The notes beneath the pieces are model-generated. The model did not search any database, was not told where the DNA came from, and saw only the letters and a program-made list of their open reading frames with translations. Shown here in pieces: positions 1 through 14,679 of a stretch of 64,000 nt of DNA. Numbering within the stretch: the first letter of the stretch is position 1; each line of letters starts with the position of its first letter. Source of the stretch: Hesseltinella vesiculosa (Eukaryota; Mucoromycota; Mucoromycetes; Mucorales; Cunninghamellaceae); assembly GCA_002104935.1 (NCBI GenBank), contig MCGT01000032.1:124001-188000 (forward strand). The letters are read 5' to 3'. The translations under genes were made by a program, and so were the position numbers.

Positions 1-481
1 GAAGATCAACCTGAAGCGTCATCAAGCAATGCACCGCCAAATCAGCTGTAAAAAAAAAAAAAAAAAAAAAACACACACACACATTCCCGTATCTCGTTTA
101 ATTTTGATAGGCCAATGGTTGAGGGTAACCTTCCTCCAACCGAACGTGGAAGGCTGGCAACGCCGTCACCTCCGTAAGTGGATAGCCATACCACAAGAAG
201 ATGAAAAAAAAAAACCGTGCTTTGCGCTGACACGAATTTGTAGTGCAAAGCGTAACCGCGCAAAAAAGATCAAATTCACGCCCTTGGAAACGCAAAGTCT
301 AGAAGATGGGATGCGAGAATTCGGCACAAGCTGGAGCGAAATCCTGAAAAAATACGAAGACATCTTTGCGCCAAATCAGCGAACAAATGTGGACCTGAAG
401 GACAAGGCTCGAACCGAAGTGAAAAAACGCAAGACATATAATATGAGCCTCGGCGGCTTTGCTGCGGTTGATCCTAAATAA
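1..481 (+). CDS. Telobox/Myb-type DNA-binding protein, C-terminal part
   Basis: Partial gene; its start lies left of the window. Three exons read through in one frame: 1-47, 111-173 and 244-481 (introns GT-AG, 63 and 70 nt), ending in VDPK and a stop. The last exon encodes one SANT/Myb-like helix-turn-helix: FTPLETQSLEDGM, then FGTSWSEILKKY, then RTNVDLKDKARTEVKK. The VDLKDK stretch is the telobox of TRF/Tbf1/Taz1-type proteins that bind TTAGGG-like repeats. The position that is Trp in many teloboxes is Ala here, which may be normal for fungal Tbf1-like proteins. The lysine-rich AKRNRAKK just before the domain could be a nuclear localisation signal. A role at telomeres or as a general regulatory factor is inferred from family only, because the N-terminal dimerisation region is not visible. 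Confidence 0.75.
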   Translation, partial: KINLKRHQAMHRQISCKKKKKKKTHTHIPVSRLILIGQWLRVTFLQPNVEGWQRRHLRKWIAIPQEDEKKKPCFALTRICSAKRNRAKKIKFTPLETQSLEDGMREFGTSWSEILKKYEDIFAPNQRTNVDLKDKARTEVKKRKTYNMSLGGFAAVDPK

Positions 482-2558
<2,077 letters not shown>

Positions 2559-3274
2559 ACATCTCTTTTTTTTTTTTTTTCTTTTTCTTCGCCATCCAGC
2601 TCTATCTTTTATCTCATCCATCATCTGCCCCATCATCCTTATTAAAAATTGCGCTTAGAAAACATAGGAAGCAGTGGCATCTAGGCTGGGCTCCGACCAT
2701 TTCAATTTTTGGTTTCTTTCCATGATCTCAATTTGGCAAATTCCAACTCAGATCAACCACCACACGCTGGGTGAACGGTAGACGGGATCAACCAGAAGAA
2801 AGGCTGCTATGCCGGATTTGGGGTTGGTCACGGAGCTTCATCAATGATGTTTCGATCAAGCAAATGACAACGAGGGGAAGAGGGGAAAGAAAACTTTTTG
2901 TTGTTGTCCAAAAAAGAAACTCAACCCTCGTTCATTGTTTCCCCTTTTTTTCGAGAGCGGGTGAGCAATCCCGCTCCCGCTTCATTTTTTTTTTTTTTAA
3001 AAAAAAAAGAACTCTTTCCGCCTAATTTTCTTTCTTTCTCCCCTTTTTATTATTTTGTCTCCATCATATCATTGAACTTGACCATCCCATTGGCATCCCT
3101 CCTATTTTTCATTGCCCATCCCCTTTCCGTTTCTCCTCTACGTCTTTAATCATTGACCTTTACATTCCTTTTAAAAAAAGCCTATTCTTTTGATTTCGAT
3201 ACTCTATTCATTCCCTTTCAGTATCACCCCCCCCCTTTCCCCCTCTTCTTTCTCTTTGTTCGTTTATTATTATT
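2559..3274. other. Intergenic region between the epimerase and casein kinase genes
   Basis: Holds the epimerase 3' flank and the casein-kinase promoter. Strongly pyrimidine-rich from about 3020 to the ATG at 3275, with poly-T, poly-C and CT tracts. The 80-odd-residue open frames here are low-complexity and not credible as genes. Confidence 0.6.
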
Positions 3275-4707
3275 ATGCCTGTCAATGCTACTACCACGTC
3301 TCACAATGTTGTAGGTGTTCATTATCGTGTTGGTAAAAAAATTGGTGAAGGCAGCTTTGGTGTCATTTACGAAGGTAACACGTTCCCATGCCCTCGGTCC
3401 AAACTCAACCGAATTTCTTGCTTTTTTTAGGCACCAACCTCTTGAATAACCAACAAGTGGCTATCAAATTTGAACCTCGTAAAAGTGAGGCCCCTCAACT
3501 TCGTGATGAATACCGTACCTATAAAATCATGGCCGGCAGTATTGGTATTCCTAGTGCTTACTACTTTGGCCAAGAAGGTCTTCATAACATCCTCGTCATT
3601 GATCTACTCGGTCCCAGTTTAGAAGATATGTTTGACCTCTGTGCCCGTCGATTCTCGGTCAAAACCGTCGCCATGTTGGCCAAACAAATGGTAACACACT
3701 CTCACCGGTCTACCCATCTCACCTTTTTACTAGATCAACCGAGTGCAAACGATCCATGAAAAAAACTTGATTTATCGTGATATCAAGCCAGACAATTTTT
3801 TGATCGGCAAACCTGACACAAATTATGCCAACAACATCTTCATGGTTGACTTTGGAATGGCTAAACTTTATCGTGACCCAAAGACAAAACAACATATACC
3901 TTACCGCGAACGCAAAAGCTTATCTGGCACGGCTCGATACATGAGTATCAACACACATCTCGGCCGAGGTAAACCCAAACCAAAAAAAATAAAAATATCA
4001 ATAATAATAACCTTCCCCGCTTTTTCATTTCAGAACAATCCCGACGAGATGACTTGGAAGCTCTAGGCCATGTCTTCATGTACTTTTTGCGCGGCTCTTT
4101 ACCTTGGCAAGGCCTGAAAGCTGCCACCAACAAACAAAAATACGAAAAAATCGGCGAAAAGAAACAAACCACCAGCGTCCGTGATCTCTGTGCTGATTTC
4201 CCAGGTAAAAAAAAAAAATCTCATCACCTTCCCCCTCCACCCAAACTCACTCCCTCTTTAGAGGAATTTGGCATTTATCTCCAATATGTACGCAAGCTTG
4301 GATTTGAAGAGGCTCCCGACTATGACTTTTTACGTGAGCTCTTTACTAAAGTCATCAAGTCCCTTGGGGAAGCTGAAGATGGTGTTTACGATTGGTGTCT
4401 TCTCAACAACGGCAAAGGCTGGGAGGTAACCATTAAAAAAGAAAAAAAGGTTCGGTGCTGACCGTTCATTATTTTTCAGACAATGACAAAGCGTCAAGCT
4501 TCACGACATGGCCTACCCGCCCCAGCAAAGAAAGCCATTGAAAACAACTTGCGATCGAGCCAACAGCTGTCCAAACCCGTACTCCAACAACAAGAACTTG
4601 TCTCCTCTTCCTCCCCACCCATCGTCCATCCCTATCCTGCTCACTTCCAACAACAGCCCAAGAAACAAAGCCTCTTATCTACGCTTACTTGTGGATTGTG
4701 TCGTTAA
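3275..4707 (+). CDS. Casein kinase I (CK1) Ser/Thr protein kinase
   Basis: Six exons: 3275-3374, 3431-3690, 3734-3968, 4034-4204, 4262-4425, 4480-4707; about 385 residues. All introns are GT-AG and keep phase. Kinase landmarks in order: glycine loop [26 protein letters not shown] with the ATP-binding lysine; [13 protein letters not shown] catalytic loop; [11 protein letters not shown], the DFG motif; and the CK1-specific SIN in place of APE. The sequence is closest to the plasma-membrane Yck1/2-Cki1 class as far as memory allows. The tail is Gln/Ser/Pro-rich and ends LTCGLCR, with two cysteines near the end; Yck kinases are anchored by C-terminal palmitoylated cysteines, so membrane anchoring is plausible but unproven. 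Roles in nutrient-sensor turnover and morphogenesis are inferred from the family. Confidence 0.93.
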
Positions 4708-6188
4708 TCGCCTCGTGTCTCTTTTTCAATCTCATAATGCTCTTCCCTTTTAGAAATCTCCTCCACACACACCCCTTTCCTATCGTCCTTTGTCTCTCCA
4801 CTTTATTCTTTTTCATGCCCATTTGATCTCACTCCTCTGTCTCTTTGGATCTCTGAAGAGTAAAAAAAAAAATAAAGAAATACCCTCTTGCCCTTTGCTT
4901 TCGTATTTGCCTCAAACTTTAACTTTGTGTGACATCGTCCATCACCAAAAGTAGACATCAAGGTCATGGGGAGAAAAAAAAAAAATAAACTCTTGTCCGA
5001 CCCTGTATCGCAGCAAAAAAGAAAACCAGACACCCTCTTGCAGAACTTTGGATTTTTCCCAAATCAAACGATTTGTCTGCAAAAAAAAATAAAAATAAAA
5101 ACCTCATTCAGGAAGCCTATTGCATGCTGGATTTCTTGAGCTGATGGCGGCGGAATCACGGCTGCCGACCCTGTCGGGATGGACTATTTCCAGAAAATAC
5201 ACGAGGCAGAAACCTACGATCTTCAGGAGGGTCATCTAAAAAGAATCATCATGCTCAGGATTCGCTTAAATCATATCCACCTGGCTCTCCACCCTGTGAC
5301 CCAATTCAGTCAAAGATGTTACCTTTCATCATTACCCATCATCCAGTTCTACCATGGAAAAACTTTAAATCACGCGAGCTGGTCTTTGGCCTTCATTGCT
5401 GCATTCCCTCCTGCCCTATTTTAGCTAGAGAGGCGTGTGTTTTTTATGTACCTGTAAGTAACCGCAACTCTGGTAGTACCTTGAACTGTGTCTATCATAG
5501 ACAAGTCCTATGGAAATTTTGATGAGGATTGGCGGAGACTTCATTTTTGGCTCACAGCTGGGTCCCTATGTTCTCAAAAGTCGCCAGGGCACTCCCTCAG
5601 GGATTTTGCAAAATTGAAAAACCATCGTAGATCATGTTTGAACGGGTGGATCCTATTCAGATTTTGTGTGCATGCTGACAGCAACAGAAACGAAGGACGG
5701 TGAAAAAATCACGTTGATTGACCAAGATTGCCCAGCCAGAGTTTGTTGATTCATCCTCTCCCACCTCCGACTCCCCAGCTAAAAAGATCGCCGAAAACGA
5801 AGAACGAAAAGGCGTCTTGCAGCCAAAATCAAAAAATCAAGCCAAAACCGACCTCCACCGATCGGATTCAAAATCGGCATGGCGGTAGTAGATAATAATG
5901 GATGATCCTAATAGGCATCTTGGCCTTGATGGATCACTCAATGGTGAGCCAGAGAGTCCATCGTTCACTTGGTGGAGTGGCTTCTCGGGGAATCGACGGG
6001 CTTGAACTGAAAGAAAGGGGTCAAGCTGATGCGGATTTCATTGGCTGAAAGTTCGCTGTCGAAAAAAAAGCGCAGCAATCCCGGCCCCGAGGCTTGTGGC
6101 TTGGGCTGGCCAGTTTATCGGCCGCTCTTTTTTTTTTTTTTTTTTTTCCTTTCCTTTCCTTTCCCTCGCAATTTGATCAACCTAAACG
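4708..6188. other. Long intergenic region between CK1 and DBP4
   Basis: About 1.5 kb without a gene I can support. Short open frames at 5179-5424, 5316-5522 and 5488-5703 have no recognisable domain and no consistent splice pattern. A hydrophilic open stretch at about 5741-5883, rich in Ser, Lys and Glu, could be an exon relic but joins to nothing. The last 100 bp before the DBP4 ATG are T-rich promoter DNA. Confidence 0.5.
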
Positions 6189-8929
6189 ATGGCTGCTCAA
6201 AAAAAGGATCAAGTCCAACGAAAAGAAAACCCTCGACATGTGCGACGACAAAAGGAAAAAGAAGAATTCGATGCGATTGAAACAAAACTCAAGGATTTGG
6301 TAAACGACCTGACGGCTGGGCGTAGCAAAGAGAGATCTCATTTCTAATTCCTATCATAGAAATTGTTCAGCGGCAGCAAGTATTTTGACGATTTACCATT
6401 GACCCAGAAAACCAAAGATGGACTACAGAAAGCTAACTTTACGCAATTGACCGAAATCCAACGAAAGGCTGTGCCTCTGGCCCTGGCTAAACGAGATGTT
6501 CTTGGTGCGGCAAAGACGGGCAGTGGCAAGACCCTGGCCTTTTTGATTCCTGTAAGATGCTCTAGGCTGGCTTGGCGTGCCTGCTCACATTGTCATTTGT
6601 TTATTCATTTTTTATGCTAGGTCTTGGAGCGACTTTACCGGCAACAATGGAACATGTCGGACGGTCTTGGGGCAGTGATCATCTCCCCCACACGTGAACT
6701 GGCTGTTCAGATTTTCGAAGTGCTGCGCAAGATCGGTCGCCTCCACACCTTATCTGCTGGCCTGATTATCGGTGGAAAGGACAAGCAGATCGAACAGGAA
6801 CGTATCAGTCGCATGAACATCTTAGTCTGCACTCCTGGCCGTCTGCTGCAACACATGGATCAGACAGTTGGCTTCAACTGTGACAATTTGCAAATGCTGG
6901 GTAGGAAGGGAAAAAATAATAATAATAATAGCCGGAATCTGACGTTTCTTCTTGCAAATGGTCAGTGCTGGATGAAGCAGATCGACTGATGGACATGGGC
7001 TTCCAACGCACCATCAATGCCATCATCGAAAATTTGCCCAAGGAGCGCCAGACGTTGCTGTTTTCCGCCACTCAATCCCGATCAGTCAAAGATCTGGTAC
7101 GCTTATCGCTCAAAGACCCCGAATACGTCGCCGTGCACGAACAGGCCGAGCACAGCACACCTCAAAAGCTCTCGCAGCATTACTTGGTGTGCGACTTGCC
7201 TGACAAGCTGGATATCATGTACTCGTTCATCCGCACCCATCTCAAAAGCAAGGTCATTGTGTTCCTCTCGTGCTGTAAGCAAGCCCGCTTTGTCTTTGAA
7301 TGCTTCTGCAAACTGCAGCCCGGTATCCCTCTGATGGCTCTCCATGGCAAACAAAAGCAAACCAAGCGCGTCGATATCTTCCGCAAATTCGGCCAAGCCG
7401 AACACGCTGTGCTGTTCTGCACAGACATTGCTGCCCGCGGCCTCGACTTCCCTGCTGTCGACTGGGTCGTTCAATTGGACTGTCCCGATGATGCCGCTAC
7501 TTATATCCACCGTGCCGGCCGCACTGCTCGCTTCGAAGCCGATGGCCACGCCCTCCTCATGCTCCTGCCCACCGAAAAAGACGGCATGCTGCAAGAACTC
7601 GCCAACAAAAAAGTCCCCATCGATGAAATCAAGATCCGTGCCAACAAACAGCAAACCATCCAAACCAAACTCCAAAGCTTCTGTTTCCAAGATCCCGAAA
7701 TCAAATACCTCGGCCAACGGGTAAAGCTACCCTTTCCACAGAGACACAATGTAGACTCACCTTTTTTTTATTATTATTATTGTCTTGCTTGGAAATATAG
7801 GCATTTGTAGCCTATTTGCGATCCATATACCTTCAACGGAACAAGTCGATTTTCAACGTGCAAGAAATGCCAGCCGAAGCCTATGCACACTCATTGGGCT
7901 TGGCTGGTACACCCAAGATCAAATTCATCAAAAAGTCCGAAAAGACGAAAGCCGATGCTGCTCTTGCCGAGGACGAGCAGGTCAAGACCAAGACGGTCAA
8001 GACCAAGCATGACCGCATGATTGAACGACGAAACCAGGGTATTTTGTCTGAACACTACAACAAGATGGTCGATTATGATAATGACAAACTCGGCGGTGTG
8101 GCCAATGACGATGACGATGAAGACTTTATGACCATCGGTCGTGTCGATCACGCTCTGGAAAGTGACTCGGACGACAACATGGATGTAAGCTACACAAGAA
8201 TGCATTTTAGACATGATGGCTGACCCCTCTCACCTCTCTTTAAAAGGATACCAAGGCTGACAACCTGTCCAAGCGCAAGACGAAGATGGGTAAAAAAGAA
8301 CTAGCCAAACGCTCTTCCAAGGGTGAAAAATTGGTGTTTGATGAAGAAGGCAATGTAAGCATCTGGTCTAAAAAAATCGAAATAACCAACACCAGATCCT
8401 TACACTATTTTTTTTTTCCAATCTAGCCCCATCAATTGTATGAAATGATCGATGAAGCAGAATTCTTAAAGGCTGGGGATGCAAAGGCCCAAAAAGACGC
8501 ATTTATTGCCGAGCATGATGAAATGATGAAACAGGCTGATGTCGAAGACAAGGCTGTGGCCAAGAAGAAACGCGATGAAAAGAAACTTAAACGCAAGATG
8601 CGCGAACAAGAGGTAAACACGAGTCAGCTACCATGAGATTTTGCTCAACCTATTCTTTTTTTTTAAAATTACAGCGAGACTTGGGATCCGAGGACGAGGA
8701 CGAGATGGAAATGTCCAGTGAAGAAGAAAGCTCAGCGTCCTCCGCTGCGGACAGCAGTGACCAAGACAGTGAAGAAGAACAAGAAGAAAAGAAACCCCAC
8801 AAGCGCAAATGGTTCCAAACCGATGACGAGCAAGACAAGCGTAAGAAGCGGGTTCTCCAAGTCGATACACCTGACACCCTTGAAGATCAAGAAGCCCTTG
8901 CTCTCCGACTGCTTGCTGGTGGCCGTTAA
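6189..8929 (+). CDS. DBP4: ATP-dependent DEAD-box RNA helicase Dbp4 (Hca4/DDX10)
   Basis: Nucleolar helicase for early 18S rRNA processing, acting in the 90S pre-ribosome on U14 snoRNA. Eight exons: 6189-6299, 6360-6551, 6621-6900, 6966-7720, 7801-8184, 8247-8354, 8427-8612, 8675-8929; about 756 residues, close to the yeast protein. Motifs in order: Q motif in [13 protein letters not shown]; Walker [28 protein letters not shown] in [15 protein letters not shown]; and HRAGRTAR. After the helicase core comes the Dbp4-specific region ([16 protein letters not shown]), then an acidic, Lys-rich tail ([38 protein letters not shown]). The gene is tail-to-tail with the GATA gene (195 bp apart). The family call rests on the C-terminal domain and is strong. 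Confidence 0.95.
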
Positions 8930-9123
8930 ACCCCACCCATCCCCCCCCCCTTTTTTTTAGCATATCACTTTTTATTTTTATTTTTTTGCATGAACATTTT
9001 TTTTTTGAACAGGGCATTGTCGTTTTATTTGCATAGGAAATATTTACAATAAAGAAAAGAGAAAGTGGGCCATAGCGATAAAAAAAAGAATCTCTTGCCG
9101 CTATAAATTAAATAAAGAGGGTG

Positions 9124-11167
9124 TTACTGACGATCCATGTAGTAAGGGTGAGAGTGAGTGATGTTCATGCCAGGGATTTGCTGTGAAGGGGGAGGTGGAG
9201 GAATTTGAGATGTTGGAGACTGGGCTATTTGCGCAGCTTGCTGCAAGATGATCAATTGCTGAAGTTGGTCAGGTGACAGCTGCAGGAGCGATGGGTGTTG
9301 TTGTAACAAAAGGTTTAATGGTGACTGTGTCTGGCGTTGATTGGCCATCATGCCGAGCAATGACAGGTTGGGTGCGCTGCCAGCAGTGGCATGGTGGGTG
9401 TCAGGAACAGCAGTGGGCGGCGCTGTGGTGGGTAAGATGAACTGGCCGCCGTTTGGCAGGGACTGGGGCATCATGACAGCTGAGCCTAGCGGCAAAGGTG
9501 GGAACATGGCGGAGGAAGGCGGGGCCGAAGTCATGATGGCGTCCTCTTGGTCATGGAAGGATTGGCGCCGAGGCCGTTTCGTCAGGGTGGAGCGGGGGCG
9601 GTGTAGGGCTGGGTTAATGGTGGTGGCGGCGGTGGTGGTGGCAGGAGATATGGCAATTGGTATACTGGATGCAATCGGAGGCGGTGCAGGGGCGATGGAT
9701 GTGGGCGCTGATCGAGCCTGGGTAGACGCACGCAATGCAGCGGCTACCGTCGGAGCAGAGGCGATGGGAGCCATAGAAATCGGCATCATGATGGTGCCTT
9801 TGTCGGAGGATCGGCGGGCGGCAGCAGACGGCATGGAGCCGGAGCGCTTGACGGTGGTGGCGACAAAGGTGGCCGTTTTGCCTTTGATACCGCGGCCAGC
9901 CGAGGATGATGCGGTGGCCGAGGGGGTGGAGCCGTTGGGAGTGGATGACGACAGGTTGGTGGTATGGGTGCCGCCTCGGTTGCGTTTCTTGATGACATCG
10001 GTTTTCAGGCTAAGGGGCCGCACGACACCGTGGAGCTTTAAAAACAGACCACAGGCATTGCACAGAGGCTCGCCTTCCGGGTTGCGCCGCCAGAGCGGGG
10101 TCGTGCTGGTGCCACAGTTGGTACATTGCGTGGTATCTTTCTTGTCCTCCTTATCCTTGGTATCTTTGCTAACCAGCTTGCTGGATTTGACAGAGGAGGA
10201 AGAGGTAGGGTTTGGAGGGGTGACAGAGGAACGCATGGGTGAGATGGGTCTCTTGGCGGAAAAGGTCGGGGCAGAAGGAGGTGGCGGCTGGTCTTGCGGA
10301 GAGTTGGAGAACATACTGAACAGAGCTTCAAAGCTCATGGCGCCAGGGTGATTGGGAGTCAGGTCCTGGTCACTGTTGCTTGGCTCATCTGGATAACCCA
10401 ATCGTGGAAACAACGCAGGTGTGGGTTGTGACGAGCTGAACAGAGACGTAGCCGGCGTGGGTGGTTGGAAGGACATGCGGAAATCCTCTTCAATATCGTC
10501 ATCGGCATCCGAGTCGGAGGCCATATCCATTGGTATAGTGATGCTGCCACCTGTAGGGAATAAAGGCACCCCCGAAACCTTAAGAGATGTAGAAAAAGAA
10601 AAAAGAGTCAGATCCCGTCTCCAACTTTATTTTGTGCTTTACCTCGGCCTGTGGAGAAGAAGCAAGAGCTGAGCCATAGACCAAGACGTTTTTTTTCAGA
10701 GACGTGCTGGTGGACGACATAAACTCGACTTCGGTATAAGGAGGTGCGGAAGACGATAACATGGTGGTGGTATCGTCAGGGGGTGGCGGTGAGTGTTCGT
10801 TTGACAAGGGTGAGTCGGCCATGTCAATATCCTGGTCTTGTTGCTGCTGTTCTTCTAGCCGCTGCTGCTCTTCCTTTTTCTTGAGGGTCATGGCCATCAT
10901 TCGCCAAGTCAAGTTTTCCAAGCGGGATCCATTCGGTAACGTGTCCTTTGCTTTCGTGTACAGCCGCCACACTTGCGTTGCCAAAGGATCCTTCTTACTA
11001 TCATCACCAGCACTCTCGTCGGTGTCTTGATCGTTTTTGTTGGGTTTTCTTGGAGGGAATAAGGAATCGGATAATAAAGAGGCAGCTACTGAAGGAGGTG
11101 AAGTCAAACTGTCTAGTTGATATTTCATCAAATCTCTCGGTTTCTTCTTCTCTACGGGGTCAGCCAT
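9124..11167 (-). CDS. areA: AreA/Nit2-like GATA transcription factor
   Basis: Two exons on the minus strand, 11167-10643 and 10578-9124, joined in phase 0 through a 64-nt intron; about 659 residues. The N-terminus carries the AreA-type domain: [15 protein letters not shown] followed by [11 protein letters not shown], known from fungal nitrogen regulators. The GATA zinc finger is [18 protein letters not shown] with [12 protein letters not shown]: Cys-X2-Cys-X17-Cys-X2-Cys with the TPLWRR loop. The basic tail [10 protein letters not shown] follows. The rest is low complexity: acidic early, then Ser/Pro/Thr/Ala-rich and Gln-rich. AreA proteins switch on genes for secondary nitrogen sources when ammonium and glutamine run out. 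The AreA assignment rests on having both domains, since the finger alone would only say GATA factor. It shares a 193-bp promoter with the F-box gene. Confidence 0.9.
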
Positions 11168-11360
11168 CAATAAATTAAACAACAAGAACAGAAAAAGAGA
11201 ATAAAATAAAAAGAATTTTTCTCACCTTTTTTTTTTTTTTTGTTGGGAGTGAAAAGAACCAATCAGCACTCGTCTTCCTCGTCTGCGCACAATTTCCAAT
11301 GCGCTAAACTTTTTTTTTTTCCACACTCCACACTTTTCCTTTCAATTTTATTCTTTCTTC
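11168..11360. promoter_or_regulatory. Shared divergent promoter of the GATA and F-box genes
   Basis: 193 bp separate the two start codons. It contains poly-A near the GATA start, poly-T blocks and a pyrimidine tract before the ATG at 11361. No TATA box stands out. Divergent transcription follows from the gene orientations; co-regulation is inference. Confidence 0.5.
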
Positions 11361-14300
11361 ATGGACCGGCTGCCTGATGAAATACTACTAAGAATTGGGT
11401 TATATTGTGCTTGCAATGAATGGCAATTACTACAATTGGGTCGCGTCTCCAAGACATGGCACAGGTAAAATGACACTTTAGTGGCCTGCCAATTGAATAG
11501 AGGGAATATGAGCCATTGTCGAGGGTGAAAAAAAAAAAAAGAGAGAAAGAGAAAGAGAAAGAGGATGAAGAGGCAACTGACCTATTACTTGACTTCGCTT
11601 GTTTAGATTAAATCACGATCAGACACAATGGTACGAGCTCTTCAAACGCCAATACCCACGATGGAGTTACGAAGTACCTTATGCAAGTCCATGCCTTCTT
11701 GTGGACTGGCGTGCCTTTGTCTTGCATCTCGCCAAACAGCGTTATTACACCGGCCGCTTTCCATTTGACTATGTCTCGGATGCCCAGCCTCAACGCAAAC
11801 GTAAACGTGTTTCGTCCAACAATATGGACGTCCAACCTGATCATGAGCCAGCGGCTTCGTATTCACCATCTCCACCATCGTCATCCATTCCTGCCCAACA
11901 GGCCAATGCTGCCTATCACTCGGCAAGATCCCTTAGTGCCATGTCCAGCCCATTCCGCATCCAAGACCCCTTGGTGACCGATATCGACCCCAACACAAGC
12001 ACGGGCGTCGTTGCCACCGGCAAACATCGCCAGTCCCTTCGTAGCATCTATCAGAACAAGCGCTCCGAGCACAAGTTTCTCTTTTGGTCCTATCCGTCTT
12101 GGGACCTCATCAGAGAACTGGAAATACACTTTATACCACCAGAAATCAGCTGCCAGGTCGTTGGCATCCAGTCGCTGAAGGTAGACTCGCCCGACGGTGT
12201 GCAGACGATCCGACTCTTTGCCCTTGCTGTGGGTCAAACTGTGGATGTCCCTGGCCATTTCGACGACGACCAACAGGAACAAGAGCTGGCAGCCATGGCT
12301 GATGGCCGAGTGGACATCTGGCAAGCTGTTTTGATTTATCGCCTGTTTGATGACGGCACCACACAATGCTTGGCTAATCTTCCAATGGATGGCCTGTTTA
12401 TGGGCCGCGAAGTTTATTTCTTTTCGGATTTTTCCTGGTCCGGCCCAGACTCCCTTTCCAGCTGGCTCGAATTGGTGGCACCTGATTATGTCAATGCCGA
12501 TTCACACCACACCTTGTACATGCTAGCCATCGGCCCTTCCTCGACGGATGCAGATGGCACCGGTAAGCTGATCCGCTTTGACCTTCGTGGCCATGAAAGT
12601 GTTGTCGATCCTTCCAAAGTACCGGTTTGTTGGAACGATATCCTACGTCGCTTGGTTCCCATTGGTAAAAAGAAAATAATAGATTGGTAAAAGAAAGGGT
12701 AACTCAATCCCTTTCTCTCTCTCTCCCCACATTAGACGAAAATCAAAACCAAACATTATCCAATTACTTGGTGCATATGCGCACAATGCTTCCTTCCAAC
12801 TTCCGCACCCAACCAAGATCCAACAGCCCTCCGTCATCCATACCAAAACCCAAAACGACCGCCTCTGAAGCCTCGCCTGTGATACCACCTCGCATCATTT
12901 ACAACGTATATCTTGGAACACGTGTCAGCTGCATGATCCATATTCGATTTCCTGCGCACTTGAACCATCTGATTTGTACCGGCAGTTATGAAAACAATGA
13001 TCTTACCATCTACGACTGGCGCTTTGGCCTCAAGGTCGGCACCCTGCCTTGGAAACTGGCCGACCCTTCCTCACCCCCACCCCCTCCACCGCCCCCACCA
13101 CCAACACGTCCTGATGAATTTGATCAGCCACACCAGGACGACCCCATTGTTATTGATGTTGCTCAGCTATGGGACCATATCATGATTGATCTCCGAGCCG
13201 ATCTCGATGCTCGGCTCGCCCAGCAGCAAATTCCGCACCCCCTCGAGCCAACACAAATCACGTCGCCGCAGCAGCCACCTTCGCCACAGGACCTCCCAGT
13301 CCCACCACCGCCAACCGAAGACCCTATCCCACGACCAACCACTGATCACAGTACGCTGTCATCCAACGACCCGCCACCGCCACCGCCACCTGCTGAACCA
13401 GAGAACCAACAAGCACCAGTCGTCCCAATCCACCTGGACGACGCCGAGAACGATGATGATGACGACGACGACTTTGATGAGCACCGTGATGTACGCCCCT
13501 GGGGACTAGAGTCGACATTTGTGTTGCCAGTGCACGCCACACATGCCGCCAACGTGGCAGCAACGCCCAACAGCCGACTCAGCATTGCTGACCGCGGCTT
13601 CCGACTCATTGCCGTGGGCGACAACCGCAAGAACCGTCTGGAAATCAAGGTGTGGGATATATCGTACCTACTAAGGAAGCCCTGGTTCCCATTCGACTTT
13701 ATGCTCCAGACCGGCAGCCTCCATCACTACACCGAGCGTGTTCACCCGTCCTTTGTGCCTCTGCCAGCCCCTGAAGACTCGGAATTCGCATGGCAGAACG
13801 AGCCTGGCTGGATAAAGATGTTCCCCTGGTGGCCCCATGCAGCCAACGCGCTACGCATGCTCGCGCTGCGCATGGTGTCGGAACGTGCCTACCAGGAAGA
13901 AAACCGCTTCAGCCCGTCGTCGTTGCCGTTTGAGATGTACCGCATGCTGCACTCACGCCCGAACTTGCGCGCTCTTGTCCGCACCATGAAGCTGCCCCTG
14001 GATCCACCTGAAGGCAAGCCGCCCATGCTACTGACCCACACCTTTGACAAGCCGGTGGTCGAGCTCCCGATATTGCAGCAGCATCAGTGGGAACAAGTCG
14101 CCATCGAGCTGCAACGGCGCCACCCCAGCCATCTGCCCAATGCCAACCGTCTCCCCGCCCACTTACAAGATATTGTCCAGCGCCTGCGCTTTAACTACGA
14201 ACGCCGCCGCCAGCAAACCATCCGCCTACGGCAGCTCCAGGAGCAGCATCGCCATGACCCAGCCATGACCGTTAAGTATACAGCCTACAACGTGCTGCAT

Positions 14301-14543
14301 AACCTGCTCTTTCTCCTCACCGAAGACGGCAAGGTCACCTTTGTCGACATCGAGACGGGCAACGTCACCGGCGTCATTGACAACGTTGCCAGTCATGCCA
14401 TTGAATCCGGCTCGCTCGCTCTCCCTCCAAACGGCCGCATCCATGGCATCGATGTCAATGTCATTGCCGGACAGCAAGTCGTCGTCACCAGTCGCGAAGG
14501 CATCCTGCGCTGCAGTATGACCCCCCCTACCAATTTTAATTAA
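11361..14543 (+). CDS. Large F-box protein with WD-like segments
   Basis: Three exons: 11361-11464, 11607-12664 and 12736-14543; about 989 residues. Residues 1-40 (MDRLPDEILLRIGLYC, then LGRVSKTWHRL) look like an F-box, the Skp1-binding part of SCF ubiquitin ligases. Three later segments resemble WD40 strands: LICTGSYENNDLTIYDW, LIAVGDNRKNRLEIKVWD and LLFLLTEDGKVTFVDIETG. Between them lies a long insert of polyproline ([10 protein letters not shown]), Pro/Gln repeats and an acidic run (DDDDDDDFDEH). A likely role is substrate receptor for ubiquitylation, but the substrate cannot be guessed and the propeller is too degenerate to call with certainty. The first exon was added because it gives the F-box and splices in phase 2 into the long frame. 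Confidence 0.7.
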
Positions 14544-14679
14544 AAAGAATAATAGTTTGTTGGTTTTCATTTCTTTTATTTTATACTCTTTACTTTCAGC
14601 AAACATGACGAAATGAAAAAGTAACATGCGAAAAGAGAGGGACAGAGAATGCAGCGATGGGCAGAAACGACGCGGTGGA

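Noticed and set aside
7103..7717. 204-residue minus-strand frame inside DBP4
   Set aside because: Antisense shadow of the helicase core, with no independent evidence.
9341..10351. 336-residue plus-strand open frame opposite the GATA gene
   Set aside because: A shadow of the GC-rich, low-complexity coding strand; the real gene with zinc finger is on the minus strand.
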